Positions 8,948-17,720 of a stretch of 64,000 nucleotides of DNA are shown piece after piece; position 1 is the first letter of the stretch; each line of letters begins with the position of its first letter. Position numbers and translations under genes: made by a program. Source of the stretch: a bacterium. GTDB lineage: Bacteria; Joyebacterota; Joyebacteria; Joyebacterales; Joyebacteraceae. The stretch spans positions 1 to 64,000 of the forward strand of contig JAPEKQ010000011.1 in NCBI GenBank assembly GCA_029990205.1, read 5' to 3'. The notes beneath the pieces were generated by a model. That model was not told where the DNA came from and ran no database searches. It saw only the letters and a program-made list of their open reading frames with translations.

Positions 8948-9793
8948 ATGTCGACAATCAGAGAACTCATCCGGCCGGGTTCGCCCGAGGAAGCCGTGCG
9001 GGCTCACGCCGGCAGTCCGGGCACGGCCCTCTACATCTCGGGCGGCACCATCCTCGTTCATGCCGGCGCAACGATCGACACAGCGGTCGACCTCTGCGCC
9101 ATCGGTGCCCGCGGCGTCTCGACGGAGCCGGACGGCACCATCGTCATCGGCGCCTGCACGCCCGTCGCCGAACTGGCGCGTTCGGGGGAGGCGGCCGTGG
9201 CGGCGGGAGGGATACTCAGCCGCGCGGCGCACGGAGTCGCAAACCACACCATCAGGAATCTTGCGACGGTCGGCGGCAATCTTGTCGCGTGGCACTTTCC
9301 GACCGACCTGCCGCCGGTGTTCCTCGCACTCGACGCCGTTATGCGCGTGCACACGAGCGACGGCGCGAAGGACGTGACGCTCGACGCATTCTACACCAGG
9401 CGGCGAGAGGTCTTCCGCCGCGGGGATCTCATCACCGGTGTGCGTGTGCCGTCCTCTTCAGCTCTCAGAGGCGCGTTCCACAAGGTCGGGAGGAAGCGTC
9501 TTGATGTGGCCATCGCGAGCGCGGCCGCTGTCGTGAATGCGAGCGACGGCGGGGCGCCCGATGTCCGGCTCGCGCTGGGCGGGCTTCGCGTCGCGCCGCT
9601 CCGGGCCCGTGACGCAGAGTCGTATCTGACCGAGAACGGTCTGGATGCCGCCACCATTCGGAAGGCTGCCGTGATCGCCGTGGACGCGGCGAGCCCGAGG
9701 GGTGATCGACGAGCTACTGCCGACTACCGACGAGCCGCCGCAGTCGCGGCCGCCGTACGCGTACTCACCGAGGCCGCCGGTCTCGAAGGATAG
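8948..9793 (+). CDS. Xanthine dehydrogenase family FAD-binding subunit
   Basis: The 281-aa protein matches the medium (CoxM/XdhB-type) flavoprotein subunit of molybdenum hydroxylases. The FAD-binding loop appears as ISGGTILVHAG near residue 30 and again as ATVGGNLVAWHFPTD around residue 110; the CO_deh_flav_C-like domain fills the last 100 residues. ATG 8948 follows AAGGGG. It is nine bases upstream of the fused iron-sulfur/molybdenum subunit and must form one enzyme with it, passing electrons from the 2Fe-2S clusters to NAD or another acceptor. The substrate, probably xanthine or hypoxanthine, is inferred from the downstream deaminase. Confidence 0.88.
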   Translation: MSTIRELIRPGSPEEAVRAHAGSPGTALYISGGTILVHAGATIDTAVDLCAIGARGVSTEPDGTIVIGACTPVAELARSGEAAVAAGGILSRAAHGVANHTIRNLATVGGNLVAWHFPTDLPPVFLALDAVMRVHTSDGAKDVTLDAFYTRRREVFRRGDLITGVRVPSSSALRGAFHKVGRKRLDVAIASAAAVVNASDGGAPDVRLALGGLRVAPLRARDAESYLTENGLDAATIRKAAVIAVDAASPRGDRRATADYRRAAAVAAAVRVLTEAAGLEG

Positions 9794-9802
9794 AGGGAGC
9801 CG

Positions 9803-12655
9803 ATGAAGGTCACGTTCACAGTCAACGGGAACACGCTCGACCTCGACGTCGATCCAGGCGAGGTGTTGCTTGATACGCTTCGCCACCATGGATACATGGG
9901 CGTGAAGGCCGGATGCCGTTCCGGCAACTGCGGGACCTGCACGGTCCTGCTCGACGGCAAGCCCGTGCCGTCGTGTACGCTTCTCACCGCGCGGATCGAC
10001 GGCAGGACCGTCACTACCATTGAAGGTCTTGGCGACGCCGCGCATCCGCATCCGGTTCAGGAGGAGTTCCTCGCGCGGGGGTCCGCGCAGTGCGCCTACT
10101 GCATGCAGGGCATGATGCTGTCCGCGAAGGCGCTTCTCGACGAGAACCCGCATCCGTCGGAGGAGGAGATTCGCGACGGGCTCTCCGGCAATCTCTGCCG
10201 GTGTACGGGATACGTCAAGGCGGTCGAGGCGGTCGAGGCGCTCGCGGCGGGCGACAGGATGTCGTGCGAGCCGTCGTCGACGGCGGGAGCGGCCGCGTCG
10301 GATACGGGTGATGTGGGGCAGGGCGACGAGGACAACACCGCGGTCGGTCGGCGTGTGACGAAGATCGAGGGACTCGGTCTGCTGTCGGGTCGCGCCCGGT
10401 ACACCGACGACTTCGTTCGTCCCGGCATGCTCTACGGGCGCATCAAGGGAAGCCCCCACGCGCACGCGCGCATCATCTCCATCGACACGTCCAAGGCTGC
10501 CGCGCTCGACGGGGTCGAGTGTGTTCTGACACACGCCGACGTGCCTCGCGTGCCGTTCTCCACGGCCGGCCAGAACTGCCCGGAGCCGTCGCCGTACGAC
10601 GCCGTCATGCTCGACACGAAGCTCCGCTACGTTGGCGACCGCGTGGCCGTTGTCGCGGCCACATCGCCCGAGCTTGCGAAGCGGGCCTGCGACCTCATCG
10701 AGGTCGAGTACGAAGTGCTCCCGGCGGTGCTCGACCCGGCCGACGCGATGAGGCCGGGCGCTCCGGTCATCCACGACCAGCCGGACGCGGAGGGCATTCA
10801 GGACGCCTCAAGGAATCTCGCCGGCGTCGTCGAGGCCGAGGTCGGGGATGTTGAGCAGGGACTCGCAGCAGCCGACCGTGTCTTCGACAACGAGTACGAG
10901 GTTCAGTACGTCCAGGGGAACCCAACCGAGCCGCACATCACGATGTGCTATCTCGACGAGAAGGACCGCCTCGTCGTGGTGACGAGCACGCAGGTCCCGT
11001 TCCACGCCCGGCGCATCGTCGCGCGCGTCAACGAGATACCGCTCCACACCGTGCGGGTCATCAAGCCCCGCATCGGTGGCGCGTTCGGGGCGAAGCAGGA
11101 GATCGTTCTCGAAGACATCTGCGCAGCGCTGACGCTCCGGACCCGGCGACCGGTCAAGATGCGGCTCGACCGCGACGAGGAGCTCGCGGCCAGCCGCACG
11201 CGACACCCGCAGCGGATCCGCATGAGGACGGGAGTCAAGGAGGACGGGACGCTCACGGCGATCGAGATGACGACGCTCGTCAACACCGGCGCCTACGGTT
11301 CCCACTCGACGACCGTGCCCTCGAACACGGGGAGCAAGAGCCTGCCGCTCTATCGCGCCCCGAACCTCCGCTTCCGGGCCGACGCCGTCTACACGAATCT
11401 GCCGATCGCCGGCGCCCTTCGCGGCTACGGCGCGCCGCAGGGTTTCTTCGCGCTCGAGACGCAGATCGAGGAGATTGCGCTGGCGCTCGGCCGCGACCCG
11501 ATCGAGTTTCGCCTCTCGAACGCCATTCGCGAGGGCGATCCCGACCCGATCGCCGAGCACCTGGGTGAGGGAAAGGCCGGGTTCAAGCGGATCATCCGCA
11601 CGAACGGTCTGCCCGAATGCTGGCGTCGCGTCAGCGAGGAGTCCGGGTGGGACGCCTGGCACGCGGCGCTTCCGGAGGGGCAGGCATGGTCGCAGGGGTC
11701 GAAGCCGTATCTCCGTCGAGCGATGGGAGCTTCTTTCGCGATGCACGGGAGCGGCATTCCCGGCGACGACATGGGCGCGGCAACGGTCCGCGCGAACGAG
11801 GACGGTTCGTTCCACCTGATGATCGGCGCGACAGACCTGGGTACCGGAAGCGACACGATCCTCTCGCAGATGGTCGCCGAGGTACTCGGGGTTACGACCG
11901 ACAAGGTCGTCGTCTACTCGTCGGATACCGACAAGACGCCGTTCGACGTCGGAGCGTACGCGTCGAGCACCACGTACATCACAGGTCAGGCCGTCATCCG
12001 GGCGTCCGAGCAGGTGCGGGACCGGCTGCTCTATCACGCCGCTCGCATGATGGGCGTCGACGAATCGGAGCTGACGTGCGAGCGGGGCGAGGTGCGCGCC
12101 GCATCGGGCAAATCGTTGCCTCTTGCGGAGGTCTCATCGGAGGCCATGTACGGTGAGGAGAAGGAGCACATTGTCTGCTCGGCCTCGAGCATGACGTTCG
12201 ACTGCCCGCCGCCGTTCGCCGCCGCGTGCGCGGATGTCGAGGTGGACATCGAGACGGGCCGGGTCGACGTGCTGGACTTCACTTGCGCCATCGATCTCGG
12301 TCATGCCATCAATCCGACGTTCTCCGAAGGTCAGATCCAGGGCGGCGTCGCGATGGGCCTTGGCTACGCGCTGTCCGAGGAGATGCTCTTCGATGAGAAC
12401 GGGCACATGACCAACGACAGTCTTCTCGACTACAGGGTCTTCTCGGCAGTCGATACGCCGGCCATCAAGGCGATCCTCGTCAGAACCGATGAGCCGACCG
12501 GGCCCTTCGGCGCGAAGAGCGTCTCGGAGATCCCCGTCGACGTTGTGGCGCCGGCCATCGGCAACGCCATCTACTACGCGACCGGCGTGAGGTTCAGGAG
12601 GACGCCGTTCACGCCCGAGCGCGTTCTCGCGGGGATTCGTGCGCTGGATGACTAG
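9803..12655 (+). CDS. Fused 2Fe-2S and molybdopterin subunit of a xanthine dehydrogenase-type enzyme
   Basis: The 950-aa protein joins two subunits that are separate in many bacteria. Residues 1-155 are the small subunit: C38, C43, C46 and C58 for the plant-type 2Fe-2S cluster, and C97, C100, C132 and C134 (CAYCMQG and CRCTG) for the second cluster. After a roughly 30-residue linker comes the large molybdenum subunit, with IGGAFGAKQE, ALRGYGAPQG and GAKSVSEIP motifs; the last carries the presumed active-site glutamate. The enzyme would hydroxylate a purine such as hypoxanthine or xanthine with water as oxygen donor. The deaminase gene 54 bases downstream supports purine breakdown. Nicotinate or aldehyde substrates cannot be excluded from sequence alone. 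Confidence 0.88.
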   Translation: MKVTFTVNGNTLDLDVDPGEVLLDTLRHHGYMGVKAGCRSGNCGTCTVLLDGKPVPSCTLLTARIDGRTVTTIEGLGDAAHPHPVQEEFLARGSAQCAYCMQGMMLSAKALLDENPHPSEEEIRDGLSGNLCRCTGYVKAVEAVEALAAGDRMSCEPSSTAGAAASDTGDVGQGDEDNTAVGRRVTKIEGLGLLSGRARYTDDFVRPGMLYGRIKGSPHAHARIISIDTSKAAALDGVECVLTHADVPRVPFSTAGQNCPEPSPYDAVMLDTKLRYVGDRVAVVAATSPELAKRACDLIEVEYEVLPAVLDPADAMRPGAPVIHDQPDAEGIQDASRNLAGVVEAEVGDVEQGLAAADRVFDNEYEVQYVQGNPTEPHITMCYLDEKDRLVVVTSTQVPFHARRIVARVNEIPLHTVRVIKPRIGGAFGAKQEIVLEDICAALTLRTRRPVKMRLDRDEELAASRTRHPQRIRMRTGVKEDGTLTAIEMTTLVNTGAYGSHSTTVPSNTGSKSLPLYRAPNLRFRADAVYTNLPIAGALRGYGAPQGFFALETQIEEIALALGRDPIEFRLSNAIREGDPDPIAEHLGEGKAGFKRIIRTNGLPECWRRVSEESGWDAWHAALPEGQAWSQGSKPYLRRAMGASFAMHGSGIPGDDMGAATVRANEDGSFHLMIGATDLGTGSDTILSQMVAEVLGVTTDKVVVYSSDTDKTPFDVGAYASSTTYITGQAVIRASEQVRDRLLYHAARMMGVDESELTCERGEVRAASGKSLPLAEVSSEAMYGEEKEHIVCSASSMTFDCPPPFAAACADVEVDIETGRVDVLDFTCAIDLGHAINPTFSEGQIQGGVAMGLGYALSEEMLFDENGHMTNDSLLDYRVFSAVDTPAIKAILVRTDEPTGPFGAKSVSEIPVDVVAPAIGNAIYYATGVRFRRTPFTPERVLAGIRALDD

Positions 12656-12709
12656 TGTGCGTGTGTGTCAGGTCGCGCCCGATGGCGTGACCAGCCGAAA
12701 GGTACTCGT

Positions 12710-14098
12710 ATGATTCTCTTCCGCGACATCTATCATCTCGCAACGATGAACGACGCCGGCGAGCGTCTCACGAACGTCAACGTGCTCATCGACGGACCGC
12801 GGATCGCCGACGTCGGCCCGGGCATCGCGGCGCCAGAGGGCTCGCGCATCGTTGACTGCTCGTCGATGCTCATGATTCCGGGAATGGTGAACCTTCACCA
12901 TCACTTCTATCAGACGCTCCAGCGGAACATCCCCCCGGCGCAGAACCGCAAGCTGTTCGACTGGCTCACGACGCTCTACGACATCTGGGCCAATCTCTCA
13001 CCGGACGCGATCCGCGCAAGCACGCGACTGGCGTGCGCGGAGCTCCTGCTGACCGGGTGTACGATGACGAGCGACCAGATGTACGTCTTCCCGAGCGAGG
13101 CGGGGACCGATCTCATCGATATCGAGGTCGAGGCGGCCGCCGGGCTCGGCATCCGCTTCCACCCGACGCGGGGGAGCATGTCGCGAGGGCGGTCGCAGGG
13201 CGGGCTTCCGCCCGATGTCGTCGTCCAGACCGCCGACGAGATCCTCCGCGACTCGGAGCGGCTCATCGACGCCTATCACGACCCCGAGCCGTTCGCGATG
13301 ACCCGGATCGCGCTGTCGCCCTGCTCGCCGTTCTCGGTCGATGCCGATCTGATGCGCGACACGGCGGAGCTCGCACGCGACCGCGGTGTCCTGCTTCATA
13401 CGCATCTCGCCGAGACAGAGGATGAGAACGAGTTCTGTCTGAAGGAGTACGGTGTGCGGCCGGTCGGACTGATGGAGAGCCTGGACTGGCTCGGCGACGA
13501 CGTCTGGTTCGCGCACTGCGTTCATCTCGAGGAGAACGAACTCGACCTCCTGGCCGGGACCGGGACCGGGGTCTCGCACTGCCCGACCTCGAACATGCGT
13601 CTGTCCTCAGGCGTTGCCCGCGTTCCCGAGATGCTCGAACGCGGCGCGAAGGTCGGTCTGGGTGTCGACGGCAGCGCGAGCAACGACAGCTCGGACATGC
13701 TTGGCGAGTTGAGGATCTGTCTGCTGGCGCACCTGCTGACGTGGGGGCCGCGCGCCATCACTGCTGACGAGATCGCCCGCATGGCGACGCGTGGCGGAGC
13801 CGACGTGCTCGGCCGCCCCGAGATCGGGACGATCGCACCGGGGATGGCAGCCGATCTCGCGCTCTTCGACATGAGCCGCATCGGCTACGCCGGCGCGCTC
13901 ACCGATCCCCTCGCGGCCATCATGTACGCGGGCTTCGATCACCGCGCGTCGTACACCGTCGTCAACGGTGAGATCGTCGTCGAGGAGGGGCGCCTCGTCC
14001 GCGCGTCCGAGGAGGAGATCGCCGCGGATGGGAATGAGGCGTCGCGGCGGATGCTTGAGGACGCCGGTGTCGATACGTCGTGGATGCGGTCCGCGTAG
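12710..14098 (+). CDS. 8-oxoguanine deaminase-like amidohydrolase
   Basis: This 462-aa TrzA/AtzA-family amidohydrolase has metal ligands in NLHHHF (H63, H65), the HTHLAET and FAHCVHLEE segments, and the GVDGSASND loop with the catalytic aspartate. RFHPTRGSMSRG and GGLPPDVVVQ are characteristic of 8-oxoguanine deaminases, which convert 8-oxoguanine to urate; plain guanine deamination to xanthine is also possible. It starts at ATG 12710 after GAAAGG; an upstream in-frame start at 12665 is less likely. As the last gene of the xanthine dehydrogenase operon it fits a route feeding oxidised purines into the urate branch. A terminator follows at 14166-14190. Confidence 0.82.
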   Translation: MILFRDIYHLATMNDAGERLTNVNVLIDGPRIADVGPGIAAPEGSRIVDCSSMLMIPGMVNLHHHFYQTLQRNIPPAQNRKLFDWLTTLYDIWANLSPDAIRASTRLACAELLLTGCTMTSDQMYVFPSEAGTDLIDIEVEAAAGLGIRFHPTRGSMSRGRSQGGLPPDVVVQTADEILRDSERLIDAYHDPEPFAMTRIALSPCSPFSVDADLMRDTAELARDRGVLLHTHLAETEDENEFCLKEYGVRPVGLMESLDWLGDDVWFAHCVHLEENELDLLAGTGTGVSHCPTSNMRLSSGVARVPEMLERGAKVGLGVDGSASNDSSDMLGELRICLLAHLLTWGPRAITADEIARMATRGGADVLGRPEIGTIAPGMAADLALFDMSRIGYAGALTDPLAAIMYAGFDHRASYTVVNGEIVVEEGRLVRASEEEIAADGNEASRRMLEDAGVDTSWMRSA

Positions 14099-14165
14099 TG
14101 CGTCTGTACGCGGATGCGTCCACGCAGTTGACGCACAGAAACACCGACTTCATACGAATCATCAC

Positions 14166-14190
14166 AAGGGGCCCGTTCTACGGGCCTCTT
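14166..14190 (+). terminator. Terminator of the purine operon
   Basis: A 10-bp stem (one G-U pair) with a TTCTA loop sits 67 bases after the deaminase stop, followed by CTCGTTG. Confidence 0.7.
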
Positions 14191-14284
14191 CTCGTTGCAC
14201 GCGCCATTGGCCCGCTCCGTGCGACGGCTTCACGGTGCGAGGTCGTTCGAGGCGATGTGGGCGAGGGGTGGATGGGAGGTGACC

Positions 14285-15082
14285 GTGCGAACGGGGAGAG
14301 CATTGGCGGCGAGTGCGATCGTGGTCGCGGCGGTTCTCGCGGCATGTGTCGAGCAGACAGAAGCGCTCCAGACGTGGGACCGTGTTGTGTTCAGCGAGAT
14401 CTACTACTACGTGCCGGGGTTTGACGCGCACAACGAGTACATCGAGATCGAGAACGCCGGAGGCACCGTCGCGTTCCTCGACGGAGCCGTCATCAGCGAC
14501 GAGGGGGACGATGGGATGCCCGAGCCGATCTTCCGGTTTCCGGGCGTGCAGGGAGGGTACGACTATCCGATCTGGCCGGGGGAAAGGATGGTCCTTGCGC
14601 GCGACGCCGTCGTGGGTGAGCTGACGCCCGACCTCTCCGACGCGGATTGGGAGTTCGTCCATCCATCGGACGACAACGACAATCCGAACGTGCCGAACAT
14701 CATGCATTGCGGCGGCTATGATCAGGACCTCGCTCTCGCCAACGGGGGAGACGGCATCCTCCTGGCGACGGGCGCCGATACGACCACGACCGTGGACTGC
14801 TGGACGGTCGTCGACGGCGTCAATTGGGACGGCGTGACAGACCCGGTTCCGATCGGGTACGCGGCGTGCTCCGACGCGGAGCCGGCGCCCGGTGTCCCGC
14901 AGGGGAACTGCCTCGGCAGATGCCCGGGAGGCATTGATCACAACGGGTCGAGCGCGGAGGATTGGTTCATGATGATCCCGAGTCCCGGGGAGGTGAACAT
15001 CCCATCTCACCCGTCGGACTGCAGTTCTCCGGTGGAGTCCACCAGCTGGGGGAGGCTGAAGGCGCTCTACCGGGGGGAGTAG
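14285..15082 (+). CDS. Lamin-tail-domain secreted protein with lipobox and C-terminal SWGRLKALYRGE tag
   Basis: From GTG 14285 (GGAGG five bases upstream) the product is 265 aa. The N-terminus MRTGRALAASAIVVAAVLAAC ends in a textbook lipobox (LAAC), so a lipoprotein is likely. Residues about 35-170 form a lamin-tail (LTD) Ig-like domain, recognised by VVFSEIYYYV and YIEIENAGG; in bacterial surface proteins such domains often accompany nucleases or peptidases, but no enzyme is attached here. Cysteines near the end (CLGRCPGG, SDCSS) may form disulphides. The C-terminus VESTSWGRLKALYRGE (bases 15032-15079) is the tag shared with four other products. A weak -24/-12-like element (14207-14223) lies about 60 bases upstream. 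Confidence 0.75.
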   Translation: MRTGRALAASAIVVAAVLAACVEQTEALQTWDRVVFSEIYYYVPGFDAHNEYIEIENAGGTVAFLDGAVISDEGDDGMPEPIFRFPGVQGGYDYPIWPGERMVLARDAVVGELTPDLSDADWEFVHPSDDNDNPNVPNIMHCGGYDQDLALANGGDGILLATGADTTTTVDCWTVVDGVNWDGVTDPVPIGYAACSDAEPAPGVPQGNCLGRCPGGIDHNGSSAEDWFMMIPSPGEVNIPSHPSDCSSPVESTSWGRLKALYRGE

Positions 15083-15138
15083 AGTCGCGGGCAGCGGCGG
15101 CCTGCGAGCGTCCGACAGTGTCTGAGCGGGACCGGGAT

Positions 15139-15170
15139 GAGCCCCGCGGTGCGCAAGCGCTGCGGGGCTC
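15139..15170 (+). terminator. Terminator after the lamin-tail gene
   Basis: GAGCCCCGC pairs with GCGGGGCTC, with an inner GCGC-AA-GCGC stem, giving a strong two-part hairpin 56 bases after the stop. Confidence 0.7.
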
Positions 15171-15187
15171 TCCTCGTGATGGGGTGA

Positions 15188-15216
15188 TTGACCGGGCGTC
15201 CGGGGCAGGGTAAAAT
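15188..15216 (+). promoter_or_regulatory. Sigma-70 promoter of the ligase-ACP-KBL operon
   Basis: TTGACC (15188-15193), a 17-base spacer and TAAAAT (15211-15216) make a near-consensus promoter. The predicted transcript start near 15222 rules out the in-frame GTG at 15219 and supports TTG 15255 as the first start codon. Confidence 0.7.
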
Positions 15217-15254
15217 CGGTGAGCCTACCGCAGCTGGACACACGGGGGGATCAT

Positions 15255-15629
15255 TTGATCGTGGGGATCGGCGTCGGCGTCGTGGATGTGCCGCAGTTCC
15301 GGGAGGCCCTCTGTGGGGACGTGTACGATCTCTTTCTGATCGATGAGATCGACTACTGCGAAGGCCGGGCGAGACCGTGGGAGTGTCTCGCGGGAAGGGC
15401 GGCCGCGAAGCGGGCAGCCGCTCGGGCCCTCGGGATGAGCGGGACGTGCGGCCAGGAGGCGGAGCTGGTCCGACGGGCAGCCGGCGATGTCGAGTTGTCT
15501 CTATCCGGTGTCGCTCTGGAGACAGCGGAGGCCCTCGGAGCCACGCAGTGGTGGGTCTCGATCACACATACGAAGAACGCCGCGCTCGCGGTCGTCGTGC
15601 TGGAGTCCCCGGACGACCTCGACGTCTGA
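15255..15629 (+). CDS. AcpS-like phosphopantetheinyl transferase homologue lacking metal ligands
   Basis: The 124-aa protein has the length and fold signature of holo-ACP synthase: MIVGIGVGVVDV at the start, the AGRAAAKRAAARALG helix near residue 50, and WWVSITHTKN near the end (bacterial AcpS usually has VSISHT). The two residues that bind magnesium in AcpS are replaced: the aspartate of GxD is Gly8, and the glutamate of the KEA motif is Arg53. It may therefore be inactive as a transferase, act as an ACP-binding partner, or use altered chemistry. TTG 15255 follows GGGGGGA and lies downstream of a near-consensus promoter. It heads an operon with an AMP ligase, a dedicated ACP and a KBL. Confidence 0.72.
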   Translation: MIVGIGVGVVDVPQFREALCGDVYDLFLIDEIDYCEGRARPWECLAGRAAAKRAAARALGMSGTCGQEAELVRRAAGDVELSLSGVALETAEALGATQWWVSITHTKNAALAVVVLESPDDLDV

Positions 15630-15672
15630 GAGAGAACCGACAGGGAACTCAGGAGAGAGGGAAGGACGATTC

Positions 15673-17418
15673 ATGAGCAACATCCGGTCGTACGAGGAGC
15701 GCCTCAAGGGGTTTGACTGGTCCGTCTCGCGTGAGGTTCTCGGCTGGACCGAAGGCGAACTGCTGAACATCGGCCATATGTGCAGCGACCGCATATGCGC
15801 CAACGGCGGCGCCGACAGGACGGCGCTCATCTGGGAGGGGTTCGGTGGGAAGAAGCAGACGTACACGTTCGACGACCTCCGCGTCCACTCGAATGCGTTC
15901 GCGAAGCTCCTTCAGGACCAGGGGCTCGAGCCCGGCGACCGTATCTGCATCTTCATGGACAAGATCCCGAGTCTCTACTTCTCGTTCCTCGGCATCCTCA
16001 AGATGGGTGGCATAGCCCAGCCGCTGTTCTCCGCGTTCGGTGACGAATCGCTCGAAGTGCGGCTCGACAGCGCCGGGACCAGGGCCATCCTCACCACGCA
16101 GAAGCACGTGAAGAAGGTCCGCAAGATCCTCGATCGCCTCCCTGAGCTCAAGCACATCATCGTCGTCGAGGGGAACGAAGCGAAGCTCAAGGACGGCGAG
16201 GTGTTCTTCGACGTCGAAGCGGCGCCGCGCGTCGAGGAGTTCGATTCGTTCCGGGCCGAGCCGGAGTCTCCCTCGGTGCTCCACTACACATCCGGTACGA
16301 CCGGTCAGCCGAAGGGCGCAATGCACGTCCACAGTTCGGTCTGGGGACAGGTGTTGACGGCGAGCTGGGTCCTCGACCTGAGACCCGACGACATCTACTG
16401 GTGCACGGCCGACCCCGGCTGGGTGACCGGCACGAGCTACGGGATCATCGGGCCGTGGGCGCTCGGCATCACTCAGTGCGTCCTCGACTCGGGCTTCACC
16501 TCCAAGCGCTGGTACGAGTTCATCCAGGACAATCGTGTGACCGTCTGGTATTCGGCGCCGACCGCGATTCGTTCGCTCATGCGGGACGGTGAGGATCTCG
16601 TGCGCGCGCACGACCTCTCAACGCTCAGGCACCTGGCGTCGGTCGGCGAGCCGCTCAACGCGGAGGCCGTCATCTGGAGTGAGAAGGCGTATGGGTTGCC
16701 GTTCCACGACACCTTCTGGCAGACCGAGACCGGCGCTATGATGATCGTCAACTACCCGGGCATGCCCATCAAGCCCGGTTCGATGGGGAAGCCGTTCCCG
16801 GGGATCGGCGCGGGGCTGCTCGATCTCGAGACACAGGAGCCGGTCGACGAGCCGGGGAAGGTCGGGCTGATCGCGTTCCGTCCGGGCTGGCCGTCGATGT
16901 TCCGCCGCTACTGGAAGAAGCCCGACATCTACCGGAGCAAGTTCGCGGGCGCCGCGGATGACGCGATGCCGGACGAGCTGAGGACCGACGAGAGCCTCTG
17001 GTACGTCTCGGGTGACAGGGCGAGTGTCGACAAGGACGGGTACTGGTGGTTCGTCGGACGCGACGACGACGTCATCAATACCGGCGGACACCTGGTCGGG
17101 CCGTTCGAGATCGAATCGGCCCTCGTCGAGCACGAGGCCATCGCCGAGGCCGCGGCCATCGGGAAGCCGGATGACGTCAATATGGAGGTCGTCAAGGCGG
17201 TCGTGACTCTCAACCCGGGTTTCGAGCCGTCCGGTGACCTCGAGCTCTCGATCATGAACTTCATCAGGAAGCGGCTCTCGCCGCTGGCGATGCCGCAGGA
17301 GATCGAGTACGTAGAGAAGCTTCCGAAGACCCGTTCGGGCAAGATCCTGAGGCGGTATCTCAGGGCGCTCGAGTGGGGCGAGGAGGTCGGGGACCTGTCC
17401 ACGCTCGAAGACGACTAG
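15673..17418 (+). CDS. Acetyl-CoA synthetase-like AMP-forming ligase
   Basis: The 581-aa protein is an ANL-superfamily adenylate-forming enzyme. It has the P-loop YTSGTTGQPKG, the WCTADPGWVTGTSYG segment typical of AcsA-type acetyl-CoA synthetases, the hinge and GDRASVDKDGYWWFVGR motif, and the catalytic lysine in KTRSGKILRR. Its length matches short AcsA proteins (about 570 aa) rather than the 650-aa Acs. The expected reaction is acetate plus ATP to acetyl-AMP, then a thioester. Because an ACP gene follows after 40 bases, the acceptor could be the ACP phosphopantetheine instead of CoA; this is inference. ATG 15673 has GGAAGGA upstream. Confidence 0.85.
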   Translation: MSNIRSYEERLKGFDWSVSREVLGWTEGELLNIGHMCSDRICANGGADRTALIWEGFGGKKQTYTFDDLRVHSNAFAKLLQDQGLEPGDRICIFMDKIPSLYFSFLGILKMGGIAQPLFSAFGDESLEVRLDSAGTRAILTTQKHVKKVRKILDRLPELKHIIVVEGNEAKLKDGEVFFDVEAAPRVEEFDSFRAEPESPSVLHYTSGTTGQPKGAMHVHSSVWGQVLTASWVLDLRPDDIYWCTADPGWVTGTSYGIIGPWALGITQCVLDSGFTSKRWYEFIQDNRVTVWYSAPTAIRSLMRDGEDLVRAHDLSTLRHLASVGEPLNAEAVIWSEKAYGLPFHDTFWQTETGAMMIVNYPGMPIKPGSMGKPFPGIGAGLLDLETQEPVDEPGKVGLIAFRPGWPSMFRRYWKKPDIYRSKFAGAADDAMPDELRTDESLWYVSGDRASVDKDGYWWFVGRDDDVINTGGHLVGPFEIESALVEHEAIAEAAAIGKPDDVNMEVVKAVVTLNPGFEPSGDLELSIMNFIRKRLSPLAMPQEIEYVEKLPKTRSGKILRRYLRALEWGEEVGDLSTLEDD

Positions 17419-17458
17419 CGCCGCGCGGCGGATGCGCGCACGACAAGGAAGGGACGAC

Positions 17459-17707
17459 ATGGCTGAGATGAAGGACGTAGTGCTGGAGTACATCATCGAC
17501 GAGTATGTTGATGAGGATGATGACCTCGAAGTCGGCGTCGACTCGCCGCTGATCTCGTCCGGGATCGTCGACAGCTTCTCCATGGTCTCGCTCAAGATAT
17601 TCCTCGAGAAGAAGTACGACATCAAGCTGCCCGACGATGAGGCCACGCCTGACGCATTCGACACCGTGACGAAGATTGTGGAACTCGTGAAGAAGCACCA
17701 GGGCTGA
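17459..17707 (+). CDS. Dedicated acyl carrier protein
   Basis: This 82-aa acidic four-helix protein has the ACP phosphopantetheine motif as SSGIVDSFSMVSL, with Ser39 as the attachment site (DSF instead of the common DSL). It starts at ATG 17459 with AAGGAAGGG upstream. The position between an AMP ligase and an alpha-oxoamine synthase, rather than in a fatty-acid gene cluster, implies a specialised role carrying an acyl group between those two enzymes. Similar ligase-ACP-oxoamine synthase sets are known from bacterial sphingolipid synthesis, but the ligase and KBL here look acetate- and glycine-type. Confidence 0.85.
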   Translation: MAEMKDVVLEYIIDEYVDEDDDLEVGVDSPLISSGIVDSFSMVSLKIFLEKKYDIKLPDDEATPDAFDTVTKIVELVKKHQG

Positions 17708-17720
17708 TCCGGAGGCGTAC

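Noticed and set aside
14207-14223. Sigma-54 promoter for the lamin-tail gene
   Set aside because: GG-N10-GC spacing is present but the flanking match is poor and could arise by chance in GC-rich DNA; it is mentioned in the gene entry but not listed as a feature.
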